A DNA stretch of 64,000 nucleotides from Lutibacter sp. B1 (GTDB lineage: Bacteria; Bacteroidota; Bacteroidia; Flavobacteriales; Flavobacteriaceae). Shown here in pieces: positions 36,470 through 45,117 of this stretch; within the stretch, counting starts at the first letter, position 1, and every line of letters starts with the position of its first letter. The stretch lies in assembly GCF_012524075.1 (NCBI RefSeq), contig NZ_JAAZUI010000019.1, positions 1 through 64,000 on the forward strand, read 5' to 3'. The notes below the pieces were generated by a model. It was not told the DNA's origin and ran no database searches. It saw only the letters and a list, made by a program, of their open reading frames with translations. The translations under genes were made by a program, and so were the position numbers.

Positions 36470-39400
36470 ATGAAAAAGGCAATAATCTTATTTTTAGTAT
36501 TCATTTTTAGCATCCAACTTTCAAACGCTCAGACACCTTTTGATTCTTATAAAAAAGATTGGGATAAAGTATATCAATTCGAGTTAGAATCTTTACCAAA
36601 ATCGGCTTTAATTGAAGTTGAAAAGATCTTTATAAAAGCAAAAAAAGAAAACAATACATCTCAACTTGTAAAAACGCTTTTATATAAATCAAAATTTGCA
36701 CTTACCTTAGAAGAAGATGCGCAACTAAAAGTTATAGAGAATTTAAAATCAGAAATTTCACAAAGTAATTTTCCTTCAAAAAATATGTTGGAAAATGTAC
36801 TGGCAAATATGTACTGGCAGTATTTTCAACAAAACCGATGGAAATTTTACAACAGAACAAAAACTTCTGAAAAAATTGATACTACCGATTTTAGAACGTG
36901 GGATTTAGCTACCATTTTTACCGAAATACAAACGCATTTTCAAAAATCGTTAGAAAATGGGTTACTTGCTCAACAATACGATTTAAATACTATCAATGAT
37001 ATTTTACAACTTCAAAAAGACTCTAAAATATACAGACCAACTTTGTACGATTTTTTAGCACATAATGCCTTGGATTTTTTTGAAAAAGACGAACGATATC
37101 TTTCTAAACCGGCATATAAATTTGAAATTAACAATCCGGATTTCTTAGAAAATAACACTTCATTTCTAAATGCTGATTTTACTTCAAAAGACAAACAATC
37201 CAATCATTTATACGCTTTAAAAATTTATAAAAATCTTACTTTATTTCATTCAAAAGATAACAACCCTACTGCATTGATTGATGTAACCTTAAAAAGATTG
37301 CATTTTGTTAAAAACAATTATGTACTTGAAAATAAGGACAGTATTTATCTAAATACCTTACAACAACTAAAATCAACCTATCAAAAAAACGAAACTTCTA
37401 CAGAAATTGATTTTGAAATTGCTCACTTTTACAATGAATTAGCCAATACTTACCATCCTAAAGACAATAAAGTGCATCGCTTCAAAAGAAAAGAAGCATT
37501 AGAAATTTGCGAACAAGCTTTTACTGCTTTTCCAAAATCACAAGGTGCTGAAAAATGTTTGGCTTTAAAAAATCAGATCCTTAAAAAATATCTTGCAATC
37601 ACTTCTGAAAAATATATACCAATAAATACACCTTCTCGCCTACTTATCAATTATAAAAATATTGATAAACTGTATTTTAAAACTTTTAAAATTACCAAAA
37701 TACAGATGGAAGCTTTCAATAAAATTTACAATGATTCCGCTAAAATTGATTATTTAAAAAATTTAAAATTGCTAAATGAATGGAAAAGTGACTTAAAAAA
37801 TGAAAATGACTTTCAACAACATTCAACTGAAATTTTAGTACCTGAATTTTCTAACGGAAATTATTTGATTTTTGCTTCCACAGAAAAAGAATTTAATGCT
37901 GAAAACAGCTATGCAACTAATTATGTACAAATTACCGATTTAGTACTTATTGAAAACAACAATAAAACATACCAGGTTGTAAATAGAAATACCGGAAAAC
38001 CTATTAAAAATGCCAAAATAAACCTTAAAAACTATAGAACAGGTGATTACAATAAACCTTTAAACAAAAACTTTGTAACCAACAAAAACGGGCAATTTAC
38101 ATTTAATAATAAGGAATATTACCGGAATGTTGTTGCTACTGTAACCTACAAAGATGATACCGCTACTTTTGGCGATTATTATTTGTATAAATACGATGAT
38201 GAAGATACAACGGAAGAAGATGAAGAAATACTGATTAAACCTTTTGTTTTTACTGACAGAAGTATTTATAGACCGGGACAAACCGTGTATTTTAAAGCTA
38301 TTTTACTAAAAAAACAAGGTGATAAAACTTCCGTTTTTACCAATGAATATGTAGAAATACTTTTAGAAGATCTTAACGGGCAAGAAGTTAAGCAATTGGA
38401 TTTAAAACTAAATGAATTTGGTTCCGTTTCGGGAGAATTTATATTGCCTTCATATGGTTTAACAGGAGAATATACTATTTATATTGATGAAAGTTATGAA
38501 TATGACAGTAAATTTTATGACAATGCCGACTATGATTTTGATTTTGATACGGAATTTCCAATTGCTGTAGAAGAATACAAACGTCCAAAATTTGAAACTT
38601 CATTTAAGCCCATAACCGAAACATTTACATTGAATGACAGCATAACAGTAAACGGCAATGCAACTGCCTTTGCAGGAAGTACCATTAGCGATGCTAAAGT
38701 AAGCTACCGAGTGGTTAGAACAGCTCAGTTTCCACGTTGGTATTCGCGTACTTCATTTTATTCAGAAGAAATGGAAATTACACACGGTGAAACGAGCACA
38801 AATGCTGAAGGAAATTACAAAATAACCTTTAAAGCAATACCTGATACTAAAATTCTACCTGAAGATCTGCCCACTTTTAATTATAAAGTATATGCTGATG
38901 TTACCGATATTAATGGTGAAACCCGAAGTGCCGAAACCAATGTAAAAGTAGGTTATCATACAATGGAAGCATCAATTTCTATTGACTCCAATATCAATAA
39001 ACTACTCACTAACAACAAAATAACTATCAATACAAAAAATTTAAATGGCGAATTTGTACCGGCAAAAGGTATGGTGCGTATTTACAAATTAAAAGCTCCT
39101 AAAAAACCGTTGCGTGAACGCCCTTGGAATGCTCCGGATTATGAAGGATTTAGCAAAGAAGAATTTAAACAATTGTTCCCACACGACCCTTATACCGATG
39201 ATGAAGGTGATGAAAATAACTGGGAAAAAGGAACGCTGGTTTTTGAAAAAGAATTTAATACCGAAAAACCCAAAGAAATACTTCTTGTAAATACACAAAA
39301 TTGGACATCAGGTAAATACATTATAATTGCTACTTGTGAAGATAAATTTGGCAAACCCGTTAAAGATGAACAACGTTTTACGGTTTTTAGTACTAAAGAT

Positions 39401-42400
39401 AAGCAAGTAGCAGACAGCAAATTATTTTTTATAAATACCGATAAAATATCCTACTTACCAAATGATGAAGTGCTTTTGAAAATAGGATCTGCTTCAAAAG
39501 ATATTACAGTTACCATTTTTGTTGAAAAGCAGCACAAAATAATTGATTCGTACTTTATTCATTTAAATAATGAAACAAAAACGCTAAAAATTCCTGTAAC
39601 TAAAGAAGATATTGGTGGTTTTGCTATCAAATATCATTATGTAAATTATAATAGTTTTGAAAATGGTACAGCAAATATAACTGTGCCTTTTGATGTTGAT
39701 AAATTAAGTATTGAAACCCTTACATTTAGAGATAAATTACAACCGGGAAGCGAACAAACTTGGAGTTTTAAAATTAAAGGAAGTGAAAAAGAAAAAGTAA
39801 CTGCGGAAATTTTAGCCTCAATGTACGATGCTTCTTTAGATGAATTTAAAGCACATCAATGGAATTTTAATCCAATTAATCCAACCTATTATTATACGTA
39901 TAATAACAGCTCGGCAAATAAAAGTTTTGGAACAAATCGCTTCAATGTTAGAAATTTAGAACGAACTTATTTTAGCTATCCAACAAACAATTATGATGAA
40001 CTAAATTGGTTTGGGTTTGGGTTTTATAATAATTTAAGAATTAGAGGTATAAGTTCGGCTAAAACTTTACAAAAAGGAAATAATGTAATTGAAATAGTTG
40101 AAGATTCTGAAGAATTAGAAGACATTTCTTTTATGGAAATTTCAGAAAATGATTCACTTGATGAAGTTGTGGTAGTTGGCTATGGTATGAAAAAAGACTC
40201 TATTCCTCAAGTAAAACTAGAACCTATAGATTTTTCATCTGTAAAAATCAGAAAAAACTTTAATGAAACCGCCTTTTTCTTTCCACATCTAACAACAGAT
40301 AAAGAAGGCACTATAAGCTTTAATTTTACAGTTCCTGAAGCTTTAACACGATGGAAATTACAATTACTGGCGCATACCAAAGAGGTTAAATCTGCAACAA
40401 AAACATTAACAACAATTACTCAAAAAGAGCTGATGGTATTACCAAATCCTCCTCGTTTTTTACGTGAAGGTGATAAAATTGTGTTTTCAAGCAAAATTTC
40501 AAATTTAACTGAACAACAAATTATAGGTATTGCACAATTACAATTAACCGATGCCATAACAAATAAAGATATTACAAAAAACTTACTTTCTCTCCCTTCG
40601 GGAGAGATGCCAAAGGCAGAGAGGAATTTTACCATTGATGCCAAAGGAAATACTAGCGTAAGTTGGTTTTTAACTATTCCGGAAAATATACAAGCTGTTC
40701 AATATAAAATTGTGGCAAAAGCCGGCGATTTTTCTGATGGAGAACAAAATGCTTTACCTGTTTTATCTAACAGAATGTTGGTTACTGAAACCTTACCAAT
40801 GTGGATTAAGAGTAACGAAACCAAAACATTTACGCTTGATAAGTTGAAGAACACTTCGACTCCGCTCAGTGACCAAACTTCAACTCCTACAGGAAATCAA
40901 ACATCAACTACACTAAGTAATCATAAATTAACATTAGAAGTTACCTCAAACCCGGCGTGGTATGCAGTACAAGCATTGCCCTATTTAATGGAATACCCTT
41001 ACGAATGCTCCGAACAAACTTTTGCACGTTATTATGCGAATATACTAGCAACACATATTGCAAATTCAAATCCGAGAATTCAAGAAGTTTTCAACCAATG
41101 GAAAAACAGTGGTGCTTTACTTTCTAATTTAGAAAAAAAAGAAGAATTAAAATCGATTATTATACAAGAAACGCCTTGGTTACGAGATGCACAAAGTGAA
41201 ACAGAACAAAAAAAGCGCATTGCACTGCTTTTTGACCTTAATAAAATGAAAAATGAAGCTGAAACTACACTTACTAAATTGGCTGAAATGCAATTTAATA
41301 ATGGTGGTTTTCCTTGGTTTAAAGGAAATCGTTATCCGAACAGATTTATAACACAACATATTGCTTCCGGTTTTGGACATTTACGAAAATTAGGAATAAT
41401 ATCAAGCAATACCACATCGAGCGAAGTCGAGATGTCAGAAAAAATAATTAAAAAAACAGTAAATTTTTTAGATATTGAAATTGTAAAAGATTATACTAAA
41501 CTGTTAGAACAAGCTCAAAAAATAAAAGAGAGAGCAAAAACTAAAGCAGAAGGAATTAAAGCCGAAAAGGAATTTTTAGCAAAAAATCATTTAGGTCATT
41601 TTCAATTACAGTATTTGTATATGAGAAGTTTTTATCCTGATATTTCGCAAAATGATAGTGTAAAAACTGCATCCAATTATTACTTAAAACAAGCTGCCGA
41701 GTTTTGGAAAGACTTCAATCTGTATTCAAAAGGTTTAATTGCATTGGTTCAACATAGAATCAGTAATAAAACTGTTTCAGAAAAGATTTTAAAATCATTA
41801 AAAGAAAATAGCATTACCAATGAAGAGTTAGGAATGTATTGGAAAGAAAATACAGCAAGTTGGTATTGGTTTCAAGCACCAATTGAAACACAAGCGCTAT
41901 TGATTGAAGCTTTTTCAGAGATAGAAAATAATACCGAAACTATTGACAATCTTAAAATTTGGCTGTTAAAAAATAAACAAACAAACCGCTGGGCTACAAC
42001 CAAATCTACAACCGAAGCTGTATATGCTTTATTGTTGCAAGGAACTAATTGGTTAAAAACAAGTGATTTTTTAGGTGTTCAAATAGGTAATAAAAAAATA
42101 AACCCTTTAGCGTTGGAAGAAACAAAAATTGAAGCAGGAACAGGTTATTTTAAAACCTCATTTTATAAAAATGAAATTGTACCTGAAATGGCAACAGTTA
42201 CTTTAACCAAAAATACAGAAGGTATTGCTTGGGGAGCTTTGTACTGGCAATATTTTGAAGATTTAGATAAAATAACATCTGCTGAAACTCCACTTAAATT
42301 ATCGAAAAAGCTATTCTTAAAAAAACATAGTGACACAGGTGAAGAATTGGTTGAAATCAAACCAAATTCAACCTTAAAAATAGGTGATTTAATTACTGTT

Positions 42401-42709
42401 AGAATTGAATTGAAAGTTGACCGAGCAATGGAATTTGTACATATGAAAGATATGCGCGCCAGTGGTTTGGAACCTGTAAGCGTACTTTCTCAATACAAAT
42501 GGCAAGATGGTTTGGGTTATTATGAAAGTACAAAAGATGCCAGTACCAATTTCTTTTTTGATGATTTGCCAAAAGGCGTTTATGTTTTTGAATACGATTT
42601 AAGAGTAAATAATAAAGGGGATTTTAGTAATGGAATTACCACCATACAAAGTATGTATGCTCCAGAGTTTAGTAGCCATAGCGAAGGCGTTAGAGTTACT
42701 ATTGAGTAG
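36470..42709 (+). CDS. Alpha-2-macroglobulin family protein
   Basis: A 2079-residue secreted protein; the signal peptide ends SNAQ at about residue 20. A helical N-terminal region (about 25-380) precedes macroglobulin domains, including the MG2 signature FVFTDRSIYRPGQTVYFKAIL near 590-610. The A2M domain begins NFNETAFFFPHLTTDKEGTISFNFTVPEALTRWKL (about 1265). A thioester-like C-S-E-Q tetrad is at 1513-1516, within an alpha-helical TED domain. Bacterial members trap invading proteases in the periplasm or at the surface. Odd features are a SusC-like LDEVVVVGYG at 1230-1239 and a three-unit tandem repeat at about 1462-1485 that begins with REP-like DNA. No penicillin-binding protein 1C gene is adjacent, unlike some proteobacterial pairs. 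Confidence 0.92.
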   Translation: MKKAIILFLVFIFSIQLSNAQTPFDSYKKDWDKVYQFELESLPKSALIEVEKIFIKAKKENNTSQLVKTLLYKSKFALTLEEDAQLKVIENLKSEISQSNFPSKNMLENVLANMYWQYFQQNRWKFYNRTKTSEKIDTTDFRTWDLATIFTEIQTHFQKSLENGLLAQQYDLNTINDILQLQKDSKIYRPTLYDFLAHNALDFFEKDERYLSKPAYKFEINNPDFLENNTSFLNADFTSKDKQSNHLYALKIYKNLTLFHSKDNNPTALIDVTLKRLHFVKNNYVLENKDSIYLNTLQQLKSTYQKNETSTEIDFEIAHFYNELANTYHPKDNKVHRFKRKEALEICEQAFTAFPKSQGAEKCLALKNQILKKYLAITSEKYIPINTPSRLLINYKNIDKLYFKTFKITKIQMEAFNKIYNDSAKIDYLKNLKLLNEWKSDLKNENDFQQHSTEILVPEFSNGNYLIFASTEKEFNAENSYATNYVQITDLVLIENNNKTYQVVNRNTGKPIKNAKINLKNYRTGDYNKPLNKNFVTNKNGQFTFNNKEYYRNVVATVTYKDDTATFGDYYLYKYDDEDTTEEDEEILIKPFVFTDRSIYRPGQTVYFKAILLKKQGDKTSVFTNEYVEILLEDLNGQEVKQLDLKLNEFGSVSGEFILPSYGLTGEYTIYIDESYEYDSKFYDNADYDFDFDTEFPIAVEEYKRPKFETSFKPITETFTLNDSITVNGNATAFAGSTISDAKVSYRVVRTAQFPRWYSRTSFYSEEMEITHGETSTNAEGNYKITFKAIPDTKILPEDLPTFNYKVYADVTDINGETRSAETNVKVGYHTMEASISIDSNINKLLTNNKITINTKNLNGEFVPAKGMVRIYKLKAPKKPLRERPWNAPDYEGFSKEEFKQLFPHDPYTDDEGDENNWEKGTLVFEKEFNTEKPKEILLVNTQNWTSGKYIIIATCEDKFGKPVKDEQRFTVFSTKDKQVADSKLFFINTDKISYLPNDEVLLKIGSASKDITVTIFVEKQHKIIDSYFIHLNNETKTLKIPVTKEDIGGFAIKYHYVNYNSFENGTANITVPFDVDKLSIETLTFRDKLQPGSEQTWSFKIKGSEKEKVTAEILASMYDASLDEFKAHQWNFNPINPTYYYTYNNSSANKSFGTNRFNVRNLERTYFSYPTNNYDELNWFGFGFYNNLRIRGISSAKTLQKGNNVIEIVEDSEELEDISFMEISENDSLDEVVVVGYGMKKDSIPQVKLEPIDFSSVKIRKNFNETAFFFPHLTTDKEGTISFNFTVPEALTRWKLQLLAHTKEVKSATKTLTTITQKELMVLPNPPRFLREGDKIVFSSKISNLTEQQIIGIAQLQLTDAITNKDITKNLLSLPSGEMPKAERNFTIDAKGNTSVSWFLTIPENIQAVQYKIVAKAGDFSDGEQNALPVLSNRMLVTETLPMWIKSNETKTFTLDKLKNTSTPLSDQTSTPTGNQTSTTLSNHKLTLEVTSNPAWYAVQALPYLMEYPYECSEQTFARYYANILATHIANSNPRIQEVFNQWKNSGALLSNLEKKEELKSIIIQETPWLRDAQSETEQKKRIALLFDLNKMKNEAETTLTKLAEMQFNNGGFPWFKGNRYPNRFITQHIASGFGHLRKLGIISSNTTSSEVEMSEKIIKKTVNFLDIEIVKDYTKLLEQAQKIKERAKTKAEGIKAEKEFLAKNHLGHFQLQYLYMRSFYPDISQNDSVKTASNYYLKQAAEFWKDFNLYSKGLIALVQHRISNKTVSEKILKSLKENSITNEELGMYWKENTASWYWFQAPIETQALLIEAFSEIENNTETIDNLKIWLLKNKQTNRWATTKSTTEAVYALLLQGTNWLKTSDFLGVQIGNKKINPLALEETKIEAGTGYFKTSFYKNEIVPEMATVTLTKNTEGIAWGALYWQYFEDLDKITSAETPLKLSKKLFLKKHSDTGEELVEIKPNSTLKIGDLITVRIELKVDRAMEFVHMKDMRASGLEPVSVLSQYKWQDGLGYYESTKDASTNFFFDDLPKGVYVFEYDLRVNNKGDFSNGITTIQSMYAPEFSSHSEGVRVTIE
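40853..40924 (+). repeat. Three 24-base tandem repeats in the macroglobulin gene
   Basis: Three consecutive 24-base units at 40853, 40877 and 40901 encode TSTPLSDQ, TSTPTGNQ and TSTTLSNH. The first unit contains TTCGACTCCGCTCAG, the same REP-like core found between genes at 19154-19168. The later units look like decayed copies. They form a flexible Ser/Thr-rich linker just before the thioester domain. Confidence 0.75.
41415..41433. repeat. REP-like motif inside the macroglobulin coding sequence
   Basis: ATCGAGCGAAGTCGAGATG contains GAGCGAAGTCGA, one base from the complement of the TTCGACTCCGCTC core seen elsewhere in the window. It encodes SSEVEM between helices of the thioester domain, in frame. 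Confidence 0.6.
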
Positions 42710-42888
42710 TAAACATCTAAAAAATATGTCAAATTAGACTTGTTTTAACTTCTCTTCAACTGTAAAAACAGTATGATGTGATTCTGAAACAAGTTCAGAA
42801 TGACGATTAAAGAAAATTTTTAAGTTTTCATTTTGAATTGAATACTTCTCGGAGTCGAAGTGTGTTCTATAGGAGCGAAACCGAAGTA
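42710..42888. repeat. Intergenic REP-like palindromes
   Basis: ATTCTGAA (42781-42788) and TTCAGAAT (42794-42801) form a hairpin around the ACAAG spacer, a motif I recall as common in Flavobacteria intergenic DNA. A second imperfect inverted repeat joins AATACTTC (42841-42848) to GAAGTATT (42883-42890) and contains CGGAGTCGAAG, the REP-like core. They fill the gap between the convergent macroglobulin and DUF4136 genes and may act as terminators. Confidence 0.65.
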
Positions 42889-43419
42889 TTATTTCTTTTT
42901 CTTTACCGGAGGATAACCGCTTAAAACCTTGTCTACAATCATTCCAAGATATGCTTCACGTTCTTGAGGTGTCATATTTTCATCAGTACTGCTAGTAATT
43001 ATTCCTTGCCAAAAAAGCTGATTCGTTTTAGCATCAACAAACTCAAAAATTAAATCTTGGTTGATTTGATTTCCTCCTATTGGAATTTGACCGGAAACTC
43101 CTATCCCTACATTTCTTCCACCTCCACCAATTCCTACACCTACAGTATTTTTATTATAAACTTCTTGCATTCCGGAAGCTAAATTAATAAAGAAATCAGG
43201 TGTATTAGATTGTTGTAACCCTTTAAAAGTAAGTTTACCTCTAATCATTTCAGTTAACCTTTTTGTATCCAATTCGTTTAAACCAGTATTCATTTCATCA
43301 TAAAAATCAAAAGTTTTATATTTACTAAAATCAACTTTTGTATCATAATCATATACTACTTTTGGAGCTGAACAAGCTACTACTAAAAACAACAAACTAA
43401 ATCTTAAATATTTCATCAT
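42889..43419 (-). CDS. DUF4136 family lipoprotein
   Basis: The ATG at 43419 (MMKYLRFSLLFLVVAC) is used, with the following ATG at 43416 equally possible; an upstream TTG is rejected. The lipidated Cys follows VVA. The mature protein begins APKVVYDYDTKVDFSKYKTFDFYD and includes PDFFINLASGMQEVYNKNTVGVGIGGGGRNVGIGVSG and a C-terminal LIFEFVDAKTNQLFWQGIITSS, which are the DUF4136 family signatures. Such proteins are envelope lipoproteins of unknown function, about 176 residues here, which is normal. The last residues are Lys-rich. Confidence 0.88.
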   Translation of the reverse strand: MMKYLRFSLLFLVVACSAPKVVYDYDTKVDFSKYKTFDFYDEMNTGLNELDTKRLTEMIRGKLTFKGLQQSNTPDFFINLASGMQEVYNKNTVGVGIGGGGRNVGIGVSGQIPIGGNQINQDLIFEFVDAKTNQLFWQGIITSSTDENMTPQEREAYLGMIVDKVLSGYPPVKKKK

Positions 43420-43486
43420 AATAAATTTGCTTGAATCTCTTAACAAAATTAGTCTTTAACCTTTATAAATTTCCTATTTATATACT

Positions 43487-44065
43487 TTAATTTTCATTAT
43501 CAACAGACCAACTGTAAACTAAAGAAGCATCTCCGCTAAAATCTTTTGCTCTATCTATTTCTATTTGCTCCTCAAACTCCTCTCCAAATCTTTCAAATGC
43601 ACTAAGAAATCCAAAATCTCTATCCGGAATTTTAGCCAAAATTTTTCCAATCATAGGAATTGCCTTTTTTGCAATAACCAGCCAAGGTACTGTTGTTGTA
43701 CCAACAATATCGGTAACAATACCAAAAGCATCACCTCCAATACCGCTTTCCATATCTTTAAGTATTTCTCCCAAATCTCTTGTTGAATTTCTTGTGTGTC
43801 TTAAATAAATATGAACATTCAACTCTCTATCTTTTGGAAGTTCTCTACTTAAAACAAATAAACCTTCTGAGCCTTTTTCATCAGTATCAAATTGAAAAGA
43901 GTTTTCGTGGCGTTTACTTAATTTAATAGGTTCTTGAGGTAACGTAGCCACAATCATCTTATCATCTTCTGTAGGATGCTCAGCAACAATTACAAAATAC
44001 AACTTCCATCTTTTTTTAGGTCGATAAATAGTAACTTCATCAATTTCTAATCTTACTTTTGTCAT
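43487..44065 (-). CDS. Unrecognised protein with beta-rich N-terminus and hydrophobic helix
   Basis: I do not recognise this 192-residue protein. It has no signal peptide. Residues 1-95 look like a beta-sandwich, possibly C2-like (KVRLEIDEVTIYRPKKRWKLYFVIVAEH, LNVHIYLRHTRN). Residues about 107-146 form a Gly-rich, hydrophobic, possibly amphipathic segment (GIGGDAFGIVTDIVGTTTVPWLVIAKKA). The C-terminus returns to strand (ASLVYSWSVDN). It is transcribed divergently from kdsA and upstream of the DUF4136 lipoprotein gene, with a 67-base gap. A membrane-associating role is conceivable but not supported by any motif. Confidence 0.6.
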   Translation of the reverse strand: MTKVRLEIDEVTIYRPKKRWKLYFVIVAEHPTEDDKMIVATLPQEPIKLSKRHENSFQFDTDEKGSEGLFVLSRELPKDRELNVHIYLRHTRNSTRDLGEILKDMESGIGGDAFGIVTDIVGTTTVPWLVIAKKAIPMIGKILAKIPDRDFGFLSAFERFGEEFEEQIEIDRAKDFSGDASLVYSWSVDNEN

Positions 44066-44191
44066 AATTAAAAGAATTTACTGTTATTAATAATTAAAAC
44101 TTACGCATTAATAATCCTTAAAAACTAAATTATCATTTTCAATCCCTTTTTTATCTTTAAAGTTATAAAATCAAAAGCAATAATTATTTCA

Positions 44192-44199
44192 TATTTTTG
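44192..44199 (+). promoter_or_regulatory. -7 promoter element of kdsA (TATTTTTG)
   Basis: An exact TAnnTTTG match 16 bases before the kdsA start codon. Confidence 0.6.
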
Positions 44200-44214
44200 T
44201 AAAAATTTTAATAA

Positions 44215-45033
44215 ATGAATTTATCTCTTATACCAAACATAAAACATACCAATAGTGGTAATTTCTTTTTATTAGCCGGTCCATGTGCTATTGAAGGAGA
44301 AGAAATGGCTTTAAAAATTGCTGAACATATTTTAAAAGTAGCAGATACGTTAGAAATTCCTTTTGTATTTAAAGGAAGTTTTAAAAAGGCTAATAGAAGT
44401 AGAATTGACAGTTTTACGGGAATTGGAGATGAAAAAGCGTTAAAAATTCTAAAAAAGGTTTCAGAAACTTTTAACATTCCAACCGTAACAGATATTCATG
44501 AGATTTCTGATGCCACAAAAGCAGCTGAATACGTTGATGTATTGCAAATTCCTGCATTTTTAGTTCGTCAAACAGATTTGGTGGTTGCTGCAGCTAAAAC
44601 CGGTAAAGTTGTAAACTTGAAAAAAGGGCAATTTATGAGTCCTTCTTCCATGAAACATGCTGTACAAAAAGTGAAAGACAGCGGAAACGAAAAAGCGTGG
44701 ATTACTGATAGAGGCACTATGTTTGGTTACCAAGATATGATTGTTGATTTTAGAGGAATTCCTGAAATGAAACAATTTGCACCTGTTGTATTAGATGTAA
44801 CGCATTCTTTACAACAACCTAACCAAACAAGCGGTGTTACAGGCGGAAGACCGGATATGATTGAAACGATTGCCAGAGCCGGTGTTGCTGTTGGTGTTGA
44901 CGGATTGTTTTTAGAAACTCATTTTGACCCTGCAAAAGCAAAAAGTGATGGCGCTAATATGCTGGATATAAAATATTTAGAAAAATTACTGAGTAATTTG
45001 GTTGCTATTAGAAAAACAGTAAATTCACTATAA
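44215..45033 (+). CDS. kdsA: 3-deoxy-8-phosphooctulonate synthase (KDO-8-P synthase)
   Basis: A 272-residue cytoplasmic aldolase that condenses phosphoenolpyruvate with arabinose 5-phosphate in lipopolysaccharide KDO synthesis. Family motifs are LLAGPCAIEGEEMALKIAE (about 20-38), FKGSFKKANRSRIDSFTG, TDIHE, DVLQIPAFLVRQTDLVVAAAKTGKVVNLKKGQF, LDVTHSLQQPN and LFLETHFDPAKAKSDGANM. The length is normal. It sits alone with its own promoter and is followed by a bidirectional terminator. Confidence 0.96.
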   Translation: MNLSLIPNIKHTNSGNFFLLAGPCAIEGEEMALKIAEHILKVADTLEIPFVFKGSFKKANRSRIDSFTGIGDEKALKILKKVSETFNIPTVTDIHEISDATKAAEYVDVLQIPAFLVRQTDLVVAAAKTGKVVNLKKGQFMSPSSMKHAVQKVKDSGNEKAWITDRGTMFGYQDMIVDFRGIPEMKQFAPVVLDVTHSLQQPNQTSGVTGGRPDMIETIARAGVAVGVDGLFLETHFDPAKAKSDGANMLDIKYLEKLLSNLVAIRKTVNSL

Positions 45034-45054
45034 AAATTTATATAATAGTGCTTA

Positions 45055-45092
45055 AAAAAACGTCATTCAATATAAAATGAATGACGTTTTTT
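45055..45092. terminator. Bidirectional terminator between kdsA and nrdJ
   Basis: CGTCATTCA (45061-45069) pairs with TGAATGACG (45078-45086), flanked by A and T runs, between the convergent stops of kdsA and nrdJ. Confidence 0.9.
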
Positions 45093-45117
45093 AATTTACA
45101 TATTAACTCAATTAAAA

